From: Cercis canadensis
Lineage: Eukaryota; Streptophyta; Magnoliopsida; Fabales; Fabaceae
DNA: 64,000 bases
Direction of reading: 5' to 3'
NCBI GenBank assembly: GCA_003255065.1
Contig: QAOA01005839.1
Span: 323,877-387,876 of the forward strand
Below the pieces are notes generated by a model. That model made no database searches, was not told the origin of the DNA, and saw nothing but the letters and a program-made list of their open reading frames with translations. The stretch's first letter is position 1. Each line of letters opens with the position of its first letter. The position numbers were made by a program, and so were the translations under genes. Shown here in pieces: positions 35,886-49,515 of this stretch.

Positions 35886-38006
35886 TCACGTGGCACTGTC
35901 ACGTGACTTCTCCAGGACTGAATGGCCATCTTCGATGGAAATCTCTGGCATGATATTCTTGTCTTGAATTCCCTTCCCACTCTGGGTGAGTCCAGCTGCA
36001 GGAGGAGTATCTAACCTTTTGCCCCAAAGTACACAATAGAGGCCCATAACGATAAGAAGTGCACCCACTAAACTGCATCACCAAGTTTCAAATCAAGAAT
36101 TAAAACCACTAATTATCACAAATTACCCATCTTTATATGGAATTAATTATAGATAAAATTAATTAGAGAACCATTAATTTAGTGAAATAAACATGGAATA
36201 TTATTATTGCCCACCTGCCTATGTGAAGTCGCTCTGCGAAAGCAATGGCTGAGAATATTGCCACAACAAGTACGCTAAGTGGAATAAACATTGCAGCAAA
36301 AACTGGGCCTTTGATGCTTATACACCATGTTTGCAAGTAGTACACAGCTGCTGATAGTACAACTCCCTATACCACACCAACAAGCCATATATTGGAATCA
36401 AGGCTATTAATATTAATTATTATCTATATATAGGAATTTCCATTGGGTGATCCAACCCCTAAAATACAAAGAGATTCATAGGTACTCTTAGATTACATGC
36501 TCTACAAACATGTATAATTAAAAAGTGAGGCCCATATGTGAGTCCAGAAATGGAACTCACTTTATAGGAAAGAGTTGCCGGAGACGCAGCATTTAGACCA
36601 TACACACAAGGGATAGGGATGTCAGGCTCAGGGGGAGACTGGTGAGGCCAGTCTCTCCCTTTGGGAGATGTCCGGAGATATAATTTGAAACATAAAATTT
36701 TACCAAAATTAATCAAAGCCTTTAATGGGTAATTATCAGTGCCCAAGTCCTATATCCAAGAGTTGCACTTGCATCTCAAGAATTCACCTATGTATCTATT
36801 AGTCATTGATCAATTAATTAGTTTACCTCAATCGCTGCAATCTAATCACACCTTCCAAAAGTCAGATCAGATAAATTATTTATTCATGTCGATATCAAAC
36901 ATTGAAAGCAATGAATTACTTTTCTTTTTCCCCTTGAAAGAAATGACTCACGCAATAGACAATGGTGAGGAGCTGCACATTCCACTCCAGCCTCCAAAAG
37001 CTCAAATTCCTTGCAAAAAAAAGGGCAAGGATAGAGGATTGTAACGATGCGAAGAAGCAAATCAGAACGTTGAGAGACAATGGAGCTGGATAGACTTTGG
37101 TCACCATAGCCTGATAGTGAAAAGCAAAAAGTAAGTAATCAACTAAAACCTTAAAGGACACAAAATTAATGAGAAAAAACTAAGATATAAGCAAAGTAAT
37201 TAATCCACCTGAAGAATGAGCCATGCACTATAAGCTATGTGACTGATGAGAATAAGAGCAGAACCTTTTATCCAGTTATCGTTGTGATCATGTCTCAGTT
37301 CATTGTTAATGTGTACAAGAGGCTTGTCCACAAATGCTTTAAGCAAAAATCCCCCTTTCCAAAAGGTAAATAAAAGTGACCCACCAATACAAATAACTGT
37401 GCCCACAACCTTGGCTTGTCCTTTAGCATTTCTAATATTCACTTTCTCCATCCTAAGTAGAGAAATTCAATTTCAGGCCCTGGCTAGCACAATAAGTGTC
37501 AAAGGCAAATGGGTTTTGACTCATGAGATGAATTTTGATTACTTACCTGAGAATAACAGCGATGATGAATGTTAAACTAGGGATAACATTGCTCAAGGCA
37601 GTAGCAACTGTTGGAGAAATGTAATGAAGGCCAGCGTAGTAAACATTTAGATGGATAGTAGTTCCAAATGATGAAAGAACAAAGATCTTTAAAATCACTG
37701 GGAATGAGAGTGAAGAGCGTTTCTGCCTGCTTAATTTGAATGATAAAAATAACAATTTGAAATCAGTTTCCATCAGTGTTATAGAAAAATATGATCATTC
37801 ATAATTTTCATGAACTCTTCAATCTTAGCCTACCTTTCAAGTACATAGGCGAAGGGGAATAACACAAGGATGGCTATGAGATGGCGATAAACGATGAGCA
37901 CGAGTTGATGGAGGCCCTTGTCCAGGGAAATTTTAATGAGGATATTTGATCCTCCATATGCTACCTGAATTAGTATCATTGCTAGATAAGAAGCAAAGCC
38001 TTTCAT
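35886..38006 (-). CDS. WAT1-related / UMAMIT-type EamA transporter
   Basis: Plant drug/metabolite transporter superfamily protein (nodulin MtN21 family), a multi-pass membrane carrier; characterised relatives move amino acids or auxin. Six exons join in frame: 38006-37834, 37726-37547, 37452-37209, 37110-36952, 36366-36215 and 36072-35886, giving 364 residues, normal for the family. The start MKGFASYLAMILIQVAYGGS and the following YRHLIAILVLFPFAYVLER are the conserved first EamA segment. Exon 2 has YYAGLHYISPTVATALSN, and exon 5 has GPVFAAMFIPLSVLVVAI of the second EamA domain. About ten hydrophobic segments can be counted. The hydrophilic tail is short. No in-frame ATG lies further upstream before a stop. 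The substrate cannot be inferred from sequence alone. Confidence 0.93.
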
Positions 38007-38520
38007 TTTTGTATATGCAGTTTCTTCCTTAGCCTTTGAAGCAATATTATTATATATAATGAATATGAAAACTAGCTCTCCACTGGCAAGGGGGAAGTGA
38101 GGTTCAATTTCAGCGGATGAATCCCAGAATTTCTCTTTCTCAGATGTAACTATGCAGAGATGCCAAATTCTCTTAACTAGTAAAAGTCATATTCCATATA
38201 CTAATCAATTACAGAAGCATAGAACACCATACTTTGTAATAGTATTCCAAATAAGCATAATACAGAAACAGGTGTCCGAGTATGCTTATGCATGTAAAAG
38301 AGATCACGTCACTATGTTCACAATACTGGACAAAAAAGAAAAAATGAAATCTTATATATTTAAGAAAACCATTCTAGGCTTCCAGCCAAATGCTCCTTAT
38401 GTCACTTTCATAGCAGCCAGCATTTTGTTTAATCCAAAATCAACAATGCCAAAGACCGGCATTGGTATCAGAGCATAGTTCATTGGTAATACTAGCCACC
38501 CTTTAACTACACTTTCCAGC
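38007..38520. other. Upstream region of the transporter gene
   Basis: On the minus strand this would hold the promoter and leader of the EamA transporter. I see no defined TATA box and no other gene. Confidence 0.4.
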
Positions 38521-39010
38521 ATAAGATTCCAGCCACCTTAATTTGACAACGATTTCTAGTCGAAGTTAAAATTAGTAATTCACTAATTTGTTAATTTCTA
38601 GTCCAAGTTATATCAAGGTTCATGTGTCATCTTTTGAGTTTTCCATGTGTGCAAGTTCATTGTTAGTATTGCTTGTTCTTTGTATGGAGTAGTTCATAAA
38701 TCATAAGTGGTAGAATTAATTGTGGTTCTTGTATGCAAGTTAATGAGGTTCATTTAACTAGTTGTCTTATTGTCATCTGTTGTACCTATAAATACCCCAT
38801 TGTATTTGAAGTTTTCTAGTCAATTTTGAGTGAAAAATTTAATTTCTTCCAAAAAGTTACTTTTCCCCTAATACTTATAACCCGGACACCTTCGATTATG
38901 CACAAACTTCAATCCTAATGTTTGAAGGAGAAGCCTATGATTCTTGGAGCATCCACATGAAGATAATGTTCGTCTCCATAGATTTGTGAGATTTGATAGA
39001 AGAAGGTTAA
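38521..39010 (+). mobile_element. Ty1/Copia remnant: LTR-like leader and start of gag
   Basis: A stretch with TATAAATACCCC near 38788, typical of a plant LTR promoter, is followed by a frame reading MFEGEAYDSWSIHMKIMF, then stop, then DLIEEG. This is the N-terminal region of Copia gag (DUF4219-like, with the xGExYDxWxIxMK pattern). The internal stop and the loss of everything downstream show it is dead. The LTR boundaries are uncertain. Confidence 0.6.
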
Positions 39011-39108
39011 TTATTATTGCAACGTCCCTCACAACGTGAGATGTGGAACGGTGAAACCCCTCACGAGAAGAATAAAATATCGATGCATGACATGATATGC
39101 AAGAAATG

Positions 39109-39852
39109 TGTTGGCTCCACAATTCTCTAATCCAGTTTTGATGATAACAAATGATTCTACTATTACTAATTTTGTGTTCTGTGTCTAAGTGTTTATTTAG
39201 AACAAGTTAACAAGAAGTCTTAAGAACCAGTTCTCTCTTTCTAGAATTGGTTTTGGCAAAAGGAGAACTTGTTCTTTCAGAAATTGATTGCCTAGTACTT
39301 GTTGATATGGACAAGGATTTCTGAAGAATCTAGAAGATCTGAGAATTCTCTAGTCCTATCAGAAAATTTCCTATGCAAAATGAGGAAATTTCCTCATAGA
39401 GGTGAGAGAAGCTTAGACAACTAAACTTGATTCTGAGTTCTTGGTTAGCTTGAAGAAAAACCATGGATGTAAAGTAGTTTGGAGAAGCTTGGACAACAAA
39501 ACTCGAATTTTAATGGAATCTCAAGCAATTGGAAGAAGTGGATGTAGGCAATGTTAGTCAAACTACTATAAAAATATCTTGCTAATCTCTCTTCTCCTTT
39601 CTTCTATTTAATTATGAGTTATTTGCATTTTTGAGATTTATATGTGTTTTTGTCGCATGAATATAATTTTTTGAGTTTCTTTTGTTCTTGTCTTAAGTGT
39701 TTTAAATAGCCCTCTTTCTCTGTTGTATTCTGTTTTATCAGAGAACTAGTTCTTAAATAGAATTGAATATTGAACAGATATGTATTTTAGAACTGATTTA
39801 GTTTTAAATTTTGAAAACTCTATTCACCATCCCTCTAGGAGTATTTCTTGCA
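39109..39852 (+). mobile_element. LTR-like remnant, Copia type
   Basis: Starts TGTTGGCTCCACAATTC and runs through GATGATAACAAATGATT to CTATTCACCATCCCTCTAG and a terminal CA. This resembles LTRs of plant Copia elements, which begin TGTTGG and carry an ATTCACCCCCCTCTAG-like segment near the 3' end. No matching 5-bp target duplication was found (AAATG versus GCCTT), so it is a partial LTR or a rearranged solo LTR. Confidence 0.55.
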
Positions 39853-40796
39853 GCCTTCAAAATGGACTCAAGTTTGGATTCGATGGTTGATTACGTGTAA
39901 AGAAGATATTAGCACCATACAAAGCCTATAACGGTTACCCATTTAATCCCTTGTTATCTTTTTAAATGAATTAAATTAGTTCTTACATTATGTTTTAAAA
40001 TAAATTAATGTTTTATTATGCTCCGCCAACACTTCTAATGAAACCTAAAAAAATGCCTCAAGTTTATTGGGTAGAGACAATGATTGTTATTACAATCTTC
40101 TTCCAATTTATTCCGTCATAATCAATTTTTAAGTCATTATTTAGTTCATTAACTAAGTATTTATTTGGAAATGCAATATTTTATGCATGTTAAATGTATT
40201 TTTTTTAAAAAAATAAATTCATGATTTGTGGCAAAAGATTTTTTTGTTGGAAGTCTTTCTTTAAATCAATTAACGCTTTTAGAAAGACTAAAGCGACACT
40301 TCTCACCTTAAAAATGTTAGAAAAAATTATTATCACAATTATTTCCTAATTTAGTATGTCATCGGAGCTTTGATTATTTTTACAAAAAGAACTAAGTACA
40401 ATATAAAAGACATAAAGTATGTAAAACAAATAATATAAAATAAATTAGTATTATTAAGACACAATAATAATGATAATGAGAATAAGCAAAGAACGAATAA
40501 ATAAAAACAATAAAATTAATAAATAAATTAAAATAGCCCAAAAAAAAATATTAGTCTTAAATAAATAAGCTCAAAATAAAATGACTAAAACTTAATACAT
40601 AAAACACTATGACTTTTAAATAAAAGATAAACCTAACCACACAAAAAAAGAGTCTAGCCCAATTAAAAGAAATAAAAGCCCAAAAGAAGTAAGAAAAGGA
40701 AAATAAAACACACAATGGTCTGGCCCAACTCAAATCAAGCCCAGTTAAAAAATAAAAAAATAATTGAAATTATCAAAACAACAAACCCAAATGATA
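39853..40796. other. AT-rich spacer, no gene seen
   Basis: Contains many AATAAA-like and GCCCAA motifs but no open frame. It may be further transposon debris. Confidence 0.5.
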
Positions 40797-41419
40797 GAAA
40801 TAACCAATAAATAAATGACATGTGTACAAATTAACTTTTTTAAGTTTGTTTAAAAAATTAAATAAATTATATTTTATATATAATAAAATATAAAAATTAT
40901 GTATGTTTGCCACGTCAGTGTAATATAGCATACTTACGTAGTATCATAGAATCCNCATCCAACAATAAAAACAAATCAACCCATACTAAAGTAAAGCAAG
41001 ATAAAAGAGAATAAAATAGACCAACCCAAAAACCATGAACCCACAAAATTAAACCCAGTCCAAAACAAAAAAAAAGATCATACTTTATATATATATATAT
41101 ATATTTATTTATTTATTTATTCAAATGGCCAATTGGGCCTAGGGCAGGCTGATTACATTGGCTGATGTAAAAGAAATGTCACACTCCATATTCCTATAAG
41201 GTTTTCCTAGAAAATGATATCCTTTGAGTCATCCAACCTCGTACTAAACAATAGTTTAACACTTCTCGGCATAAACATAAATCTAATGGACCACCAAAGA
41301 TTTGGTGCAGCTACCAATCATATATGCTTGTTAATTTGACCTCCACTTAATTATAGTTTATATCAAACATTAAAATTATCCAAATTAATAAAAACAATGA
41401 CACTTTTTAGCAAAGCATG

Positions 41420-41458
<39 letters not shown>

Positions 41459-41617
41459 AGATTCTATGATACTATATGTGTATGCTATATTACATTGACA
41501 TAGCAAATATACATAATTTTTATATTTAATCTGATATTAAATTAATTTATTTTATTTTCTCAAATAAATTTAAAAATAATTAATTTATACACATATCATT
41601 TACATATTAGTTATTCT
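40797..41617. repeat. ~155-bp inverted repeats around a 0.5-kb centre, with an N at the inner end
   Basis: The left arm (40797-40954) and right arm (about 41460-41617) are reverse complements over roughly 155 bp with moderate divergence. Matched blocks include AAATGAYATGTGTA at the outer side and TAATATAGCATAC and TATCATAGAATC at the inner side. An N at 40955 abuts the left arm. (TA)n tracts lie at about 41087-41102 and 41425-41456. The arms could be terminal repeats of a non-autonomous element or two small elements in opposite orientation. Confidence 0.6.
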
Positions 41618-42981
41618 TATATAGTATAACATATAATAAAGTATTTAAGAAGCCTCCATATATATATATGTGCCGAATATTAATATATTTTTTATCCTTG
41701 TACAGACATGTATAGATTCTTTGTCCGACTTTATTTGTCATAATCCATACATAATCTTGTCTCAACTTTAGTTCTGAATTACTTAATAAGGGGAGAATGA
41801 TAAGAAATAGTTTGAAAGAACTGAGAAAGTGAATTATTTGAGATGTGCGAGTTAGTTTCAACATGATCTAATTAAAATATTTAAAAATAAAAAAATTGAT
41901 AATTTAATAAACACGAGTTACTTGCATGATTTTTTTTTTTTCATACATCATTTGCAAAAGAAAAAAAAGGTAATATTTATAAGTTGGTCAGCTAGTTAAA
42001 CCTAAACCTAAACCTTCCGTTAGGGGAAAGAAATAACTCCTTCACCTTTTATCTCCTATCAAAGCAACATACTTTAACATTCCAAATTTTATTGAAAGCT
42101 ATTAATTTTTCAATATTACTTAGATAACATGCAAGGATCCCAAATGCCGAAGATATTTTTCGAAATTACATAGTTAACGTGCAACGTCATTAGAACCATC
42201 ATATAAAAAAACAAAAAAACAAAATGTTAGAACCATGCATATTGATTTTATTGAAAGCTGCTTTAAAAATTAAATTATGTTTAAGTATGTATTATTATGT
42301 TTAAATATAAATAAAATAATTATATATAAATAAATAATTAGACAACTTGAGAGATATTTTTGTAATTTTATAAGTTGAAGCACATAAAAAGGAAAGCAAG
42401 TGCGGCAATTGTTTTAACCAACTTCTAACATTGAAAAATAATTTTTCCAAATTAATTTTTTCTTGTTTTGCACCAAAAAAGCTAAATTTTCCCTTGGTCC
42501 ACTTAACTTTAATAAATAGATATAATAAAAATTTAAGATATAGTAAAATTGTTAAAGTTTCCATATATTACAGTACAAATAATATTATTTAAAATTAAAT
42601 TTGACAATTTACATTTTAAAAAATAAGACATAGTGCCACTTGAGTATGACATAAATCAAGTAATAGTTTCTTAAAGCAATATTATACACATATTAGTTAA
42701 TTCACATTAACCTAGATATAGTTAATATAATTTAAATTTAATTAAATTTACTTAATCTTTTATATGATTTAAATTCAACTAACTCAATTAGTATAAATTA
42801 ATATTAAAAAACAATATGTAATAAGTATATATATATATTTAGCTGTTATAACTAATTATTTAATATCATAAGTAATATTTATATCACAAATAAAATTAAT
42901 AATTATACTAATATATATTATTTATTTTACTTGTAAAATTTATAAAATACACAGCTTAGTAGCGGTCCCCACTCTTAAATA
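41618..42981. other. AT-rich spacer upstream of the OTU gene
   Basis: No gene or defined element. Composition stays strongly AT-rich up to the OTU promoter. Confidence 0.5.
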
Positions 42982-42989
42982 TATATAAA
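42982..42989 (+). promoter_or_regulatory. TATA box of the OTU gene
   Basis: TATATAAA lies in a suitable position before a CT-rich start region (43010-43040). The leader appears to be spliced: a donor (AAAG/GTAAAA) at 43393/43394 and a possible acceptor at 44156 would leave a second leader exon of about 85 nt before the ATG at 44242. The leader splice sites are inferred. Confidence 0.55.
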
Positions 42990-44241
42990 GGAAAGAAAAG
43001 ATGCTTACTCAGTTACTCCCTCGCTTCTCTCTTCCCCTTCTCTCGTCATTAGTCAGAGTCTTCATTCTTGAAACTTGAAAGATTCACTTCTGAAACACTG
43101 AACAAAAGCTCGTGATGTTTGTCACTTTACCATTTTGGCCTTTTCTGAAGCCCTTAGCTTGAAAAGATCCTTCTCAGTTCCCACTGTTCCCCCCTTCTCA
43201 TTCTGTGCCGTCTATTCGTTTTTATTACTTCGCTCCCTTATCAATTATATACATTATCAATATGATACACTTTTTTATTTTATTTTAAAATATATTTCTA
43301 ATAATTATTTTTTTCGAACTCGGAGCCTTTTGCTTGTTTTGTCTCGATAGATTTAGCTAACATGATCTGCATCTTCTTCGGTTTGATCCAAAGGTAAAAG
43401 AAAATACTGCATTTCCGTTGCTCATTTCCTCTGATTTCTATATGTTATTTTCGATTGCTTCGTTTAGTTTAGATGCTTTCAGTTAAATTCGAGAATAGTT
43501 TGTTTTCTCTGTGAAGTTTGCCCAGATTGAAGAACGGTTTCTAAGTGTTTGATTTGCTGTTTGGCTACTGAGAAAGTAAATGAGAGAAAGCAAATCCTTT
43601 TTTTTTTGGTTATTATTATTATTTTTCGTAGTATGAGGAAATGACTGCTAAAACAATTGCTACTCTTTTTGCATTCCTTTTGGAAGTAATTTAACCATTG
43701 CCAGATGCTTGAGTTATTTGTACGCCTGAAAAAAGTTCTTGTGTCTCCACTTCATTAGGCACATATGAAGCAACTCTTTGCACATTTATGCTAGCAATTT
43801 ATTTGGATCTTTTAGTGTTATGTCTTAAATTTTGCTTCAATTAGTTTCAAAATTCTTAGGTCGTCTTTCTTCCATTAAAGTGTTAAACAGAATTCACATG
43901 AATGTTTATTACAGTCAAGAGTATTTAAGTATCTTTGTTCATAGTACTGGAGAAGATTACGTGTATAGCATGGCCAATGAGTGAGCCTTGCATTCAGCTT
44001 TGTTATTATGCACAGTATAGCAATCCTCTATCTCTGGTATTTGAGATGGAAATAATTTGGTTTAATGATTGTTTCATAGGAAGGCAGGCTGCGGTATGAC
44101 TTTCTGAGGCTAATTGCACTCTTTGGATAAGTATTATTACCTTTTTCGAGTTATAGGAAACAAGGATCTCTTGGAAATTGGAATAAAATATGTTTGGTTG
44201 GAGCAAATGTCTTTTGAGTTAAGAAGCTTTCTGTTGTGGAG

Positions 44242-47200
44242 ATGATTTCCTATGAGCAAGATCCTGATGTTGTACAGTGGGGCCTGCAGCTTTTTGATGG
44301 AGGCCCATATTCTAACTATGGATTTTGTGGTCCTGATTCTCAAGATAACACTGATTGCTATCATGGGCATTATTTCAAGGTAGAGAATTATGATACTGAA
44401 TTCAGCAATATAGAAAATGATGAGCTAATGGTCCATGCTCTTCAACAACAACTGTCACAACTTGCAGTGGCAGAAGCTTCTGCTCCTCCACATGAATGGG
44501 TGGAAAATCTGCCGCTATCTGCTTTCTCGCAAGAGTGGCTTAGTCATCCAATGAGTAACTATGACCCTGGTATATCTTATATTGAACGTTCTTGGTCTGA
44601 TGTCATCCATAGCTTCTAGTTTTTCTGAATTACTTTAGTATATTGTGCTTATTTTCTCCAAAATTTGTAGGACAGGAGAGTGATCAAGAAGAAGCAGATG
44701 ATGTGGGACCATCTAGTTCATATTCTAGCTCTGAGAAGAACTCGTATTGTGGTGATGAGTGGTTGTATTCATTGCAGCAGATGGATGCATATGACCTTGA
44801 TGAAGTGGGGAAAATATTGAATCAGATGATTCCAATTCCAGTAAGTCTGGCTTCCCAAGTGTCATTAATGCATTTCAGGAAGTCTGTTCTTTTTTCTTTC
44901 TTTTTTACAGGGAAAGAACTCAAGAAAATTTTCTTGATTTTTACATTTATATATTCATCAATTAGCATTCAATGTCACTGGATCACACTTTTGATATCTT
45001 GTATGAAATTAATTATGACTAAGCCCTGGGTTTCGTAGCTGCATGCAGGTTTTCCTCTGTTAGCTTGATGATCGGATAACATTTTTTAACTGCTTGCTTT
45101 CTAGAGTCTATCTACTATTTGAATTCTTATTTAGGCAGTCTAGAACTACTATCAATTGCTTAGTGGGGTTAGACAATTGGCAACATTTTTTTCGGGGAGG
45201 GGCTACATATGGTTGTTCTTTCAGATCGATATCTTCCAAGTGGTCTGTAATTACGTATATTTCTTTTCCTTGATGCAGCATGTCCCCAGAATCAATGGAG
45301 AAATACCTTCAGTTGATGAAGCAACTTTAGATCATCAAAGGCTACTGGACAGGTACTGCTTAATTTTATGCTTATTTTTCTTTACCTCTTTCTTTCTTTC
45401 TTTTTTTTTCTTATAAAAAACAATTTGTGAGAACTTTTATTCATAAATATTGATTGGTTGTTTAAACTTGTTATGCTAAACTTAAGAAGCTGAGAGTGCT
45501 TTTGTCATTCCTAGGTTGCAGCTATATGAGTTGGTTGAGTCTAAAGTTGAAGGAGATGGCAACTGTCAGGTTTGCTCTTTTCTGTCTGAGTATGCATATC
45601 TTCTAGTATCATGGTGTTTTCTCAGTGCTACTCTTCTCTTTCGAAGTAATAAAATTTTCATCAATTAGATGGTCTACATTGCCATATCATAATAAAATGA
45701 GAAAATAGTTCTCCTTGTAAACTCTTTTTTGGTGTGACCATAGATTCAAGCTTGATGCTAAAGTTTGGACATACCGATATAATTACATTCCTTTGGACTT
45801 CCAATTTGAATAATTAGTCATTGTGTTACATGAGGTCTGTAATGCTTTCAGTTTCGCGCGCTATCGGATCAAATTTATAGGACACCTGAGCACCATAAAT
45901 TTGTACGAGAACAAATTGTGAATCAGGTAGGTTGGAAATCTTCTATCACATTATGGTTAAGCATAGTATTCTAATGTGATGGCTTGATTTGATTTCATGA
46001 ACTTATTTTTTTTCAAGGTAACCATGATGCTTTCTGGTTAAAATATATGATATTTTTTTGTGGATCAGCTGAAGTCATACCCAGAGATATATGAGGGATA
46101 TGTTCCTATGGCTTTTGGAGACTATTTGGAGAAGATCTTCAAGTATCTTTCTACTCCTTCCATTTGAATTAGTCTGTTTCTTTCTTGAAATATTTGTACC
46201 TTACCTTGACTATCTTGCTAATGGGATCAGGAATGGTGAGTGGGGAGATCATGTTACTTTGCAGGCTGCTGCAGATTCTGTATGCTTCGGCAACTTATCT
46301 ATTAATTTCTTATGGTTACGGCATATGACTTGTATACATTCTTCTACAACTTGTAACTGGTTGTCTACTATATACCATTTACTTGTTGCAGCGAATTTTG
46401 CTAAATTATTTATATCTGCTGAGTCGGAGATACCCTGATATTGGATGTTGGCAACCTTTATACTTATGGATTTTCTGTTTTCTACAACCTTATTATAGGA
46501 AAATTTTGTATAGCAGCCAGTTAAACTCTGGCAAACATAGGTGAGACTTTCACGCATTTAATATGATCTGCTCATTCTATCAATTGGCAGATAATAATTA
46601 AATGGAATCAGCAAGACCGTCCTCAACACCCCCCCCACCCCCCCAAAAAAAAAANAAAAAAAAAAAAAAAAAAAAAACCAAAAACAATAACATACATGAT
46701 AGATATGGTCAATTGGACTTGAGGATCTGAATGTCATTTCTGTTCCCATCTCTTTGGTGGAAGTGGCTTGACCCAGCCCAAACAGGAATAATAGTAGAAG
46801 TGGAGCCACTGCATGTATTATACCACTCTTATAACTTTTCTGAAGGGCCTTCCTTTTCTCTTTTTTGTAATTGGTTTTCAAGTTATATTTTTTCACCCTC
46901 GCCTTGTAGGAGAGTTCATTCTATTCTAATGCACTATTGCAAGTAGACATTATGAACCCCAACCATAACGTAGCATTTCCAATTTGAAAATTTTGACCAT
47001 TTGTTATAAAGCAACAGATTGGGTTAGGTCATCAATTTCAGTTCCTTAATACCTAGGAATTGGGTCTATTGAGGTTAGATTGTGATCCTAGTTTAATTTG
47101 GATGGCTAGACCCTACTACTTGCAGGGTGTATGCAGAACTTCTAATTTACTTATTTATGTGAGTATTGTGTGGATAGATGACGTTTACATGTTAAATTTT

Positions 47201-48013
47201 GATTCATTAATTTACTTATTTATGTGAGTCTTCACCTTTACCTTTTTTATACACATGGTTGGATAATCCGATTTGCAGCGTTGTTAATCAATGTCCTGAA
47301 TCGCTTATTTGGCTGTCTAATTTTTCTTACTATGTTTTGCAGTATGGAGTTAAGATATTTGTCATAACATCTTTCAAGGACACTTGCTATATCGAGATTC
47401 TTCCTAATTTTGAACAGTCAAAACGAGGTACAGTTATGTTCCATCTTTACTGAAGTTCTGGTGGCGTTTACTTATTTTGCACAGTCCTCTATCTATTAAC
47501 AAGGTTATTTCCTTAAATTATAAACCATGTTTCCTCGATAACATTTTAACTAGTGTTCAATTGTTAAAAATTCATAGAATAATACTCCAAAACCCCCAAA
47601 AAGAGTATCTAACTGACCTAAAATTTGTTAACATAGGTTGTCAAAGCTCTTGATTTTAATGCAAGTGATTACTTACATTTAAATTTGGACTTTTTGCTAG
47701 TCTGAGCAATTATATTTTTCTTTTTCCATCTTGGAATAGTCTGAGTTCTTATTGGTGAGTTTATATCATGCATAGAAAAACAAATGTGAGTGGGGAGAAA
47801 ATGAGAAAACCATTCACCCTTTTTGTGTAGCTCTTAGTATTAATGAATAATTGGACCAGAAGGTGCATAAAAAAGAAACCTATTTAACTTCGATAAAGTG
47901 AGTTATACTGTGACAGTTCTTAATTGTTCTTGTTTTATATATGTTTTGCAGTAATTTGTTTGAGCTTCTGGGCAGAGGTACATTACAATTCAATATATCC
48001 TGAAGGAGGTTAG
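44242..48013 (+). CDS. OTU-domain cysteine protease (deubiquitinase), plant OTU9/10/12 type
   Basis: Probable ubiquitin isopeptidase of the ovarian-tumour superfamily. Nine coding exons join in frame: 44242-44569, 44671-44840, 45279-45352, 45515-45569, 45852-45926, 46069-46142, 46231-46279, 47343-47427 and 47952-48013, giving 323 residues. The N-terminal ~200 residues are acidic and variable (ENDELMVHALQQQLSQLAVAEAS is a family-conserved stretch). The OTU domain then carries the catalytic Asp and Cys in VEGDGNCQFRAL, the GEWGDHVTLQAAAD segment, and the catalytic His in FWAEVHYNSIYPEG. Reading on from PEGG reaches TAG at 48011-48013. Splicing at the GTTAG there to an acceptor at 48719 would also give EGG then stop, so the C-terminus is the same either way. 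The Lys/Trp-rich tail of some relatives is absent. Intron 7 holds a homopolymer with an N. No inactivating change is visible. Confidence 0.92.
46625..46680. repeat. C-run and poly(A) tract with an N in an OTU intron
   Basis: A cytosine-rich run is followed by an A homopolymer broken by one N at 46655. The N probably marks an unresolved homopolymer length. It lies inside intron 7, between the GEWGDH and YGVKIF exons, and does not affect the coding sequence. Confidence 0.7.
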
Positions 48014-49515
48014 TATGCATATATCATTTCAAATATCTTTTTGACATATACTCCGTTGGCAGTTAAATTTAGAATACTAAAATGATTATTACAGTATGCA
48101 ACTTCTGTGCTCCATATAAAGTGACGCACAAATAATAACTTCCAGATTATTGAACTGGTGATTCTTATTGGATTCTCAAGTAATAATTTGAAAATTTATA
48201 ACCTTAGCCTGATGGCTTGCTAGATTATCTTGACAATAAAAACTACTTATCTGATAATATTTGGAACAAATTGGCTGCCATTGGGAGATAAAGCTCAATC
48301 GATTTTGACAATGTTGATTGGATCTAACTGGACTTGAAATGCTAAGGGCTAAATTGTGCACCTGGCTAGAATTTTCCAAAGTCATTGCTTGAAAACATTG
48401 ATATGAAATACCACTCGACCCAAGAATCAAGTATTTTAGTAATGCTGTACCGTAATTTTCGTTTTAGTTCTCTTTTAAGGCCATATAAATGTAATCTTTT
48501 GGAAAGTCCTCATAGCTGTGGATATGGTACATGAAATTGTGAGAGTATTAATATTGCGACATCAGCATACCATTTAAAATATTCTTAATGCAACATTATT
48601 ATATGTTTGCCTTGTTGAAAAGTAGAAAACTATTTCAAGAACAATTTAGTGCCCATATTGCAAATGTTGGGATCAAGATGTTGATGACCAATGCAATCAA
48701 GATGTTTACATGTCTGCAGGCTGATATGTGAATTTTTTTGTCTATCTTTTCTGCTTGCCGTCTAAGTTGCACGCATTTTCCTATATTGGTTCACCAAACA
48801 ACTCGTCTTCAATTACTCGGAATTGAACGTGTATCTTGATGGTTTATGTACCCTTGGCCAATTAAATCGATGATAGCAGTGGCAGTCCATTATCTTATTG
48901 ACATTTATCGTGTGGATTGTTTTGATGCCTCCAATATGTTTCTGGACCTGAATTGCTATTGATATATGGAAAAAGCAGTCTAACATGTGCAATGTTGCTA
49001 TTGTGCCTTTCTGGTGGTTTCAGCCCCCAGATTTATTGAATTTTTGTAAGGATGGTGTCGATGACAGGTTGTTCAGTGACCTGCAAAGAGAAGAGTACAG
49101 TTAGGGGAGGTCGGAGCCTGAGCTCCGGCACCTCCTTTGACACTCAAGTCAGCTCCGTAATGGAGGGAGAGAGAGAGAGAGAGAGAGAGAGCAGGTTCGG
49201 TTGATAGAGTGACCTTTTTAGACCGAGGGGAAGGTAGAGATATAGCTTAAGTAAGGGTATTGTTGTCCTTTTACTATATTTGGGATATTGCTTTTACTTA
49301 AGTATTCTTAGATGAGTGTTAGTGGCAGACTGGCAGTGCCTTGTTGATTAACTCTCGATTCAATATTCGCCGATAGTGAGCTTTTTTTCTTCTCCTATTT
49401 CGAGCTGTAGCATATCTAGATTCTGGAGTTATCAAAATGAGCCAGATCTATTGGGTAGGCACATTTTAACCGTTATAGAAGGTAGTTGAGCTATAAATTA
49501 GAAAGCTCGTTTGAG
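48014..49515. other. 3' region of OTU gene and spacer
   Basis: No further gene was recognised. A repetitive segment at 49080-49250 contains the imperfect palindrome CGGAGCCTGAGCTCCG (49102-49118) and a (GA)n tract at about 49165-49191. It probably belongs to an unidentified transposon. Confidence 0.45.

Noticed and set aside
46558..46896. 112-codon minus-strand frame with a poly-Phe run
   Set aside because: It reads through the homopolymer and N inside an OTU intron; an artefact of the A-run.
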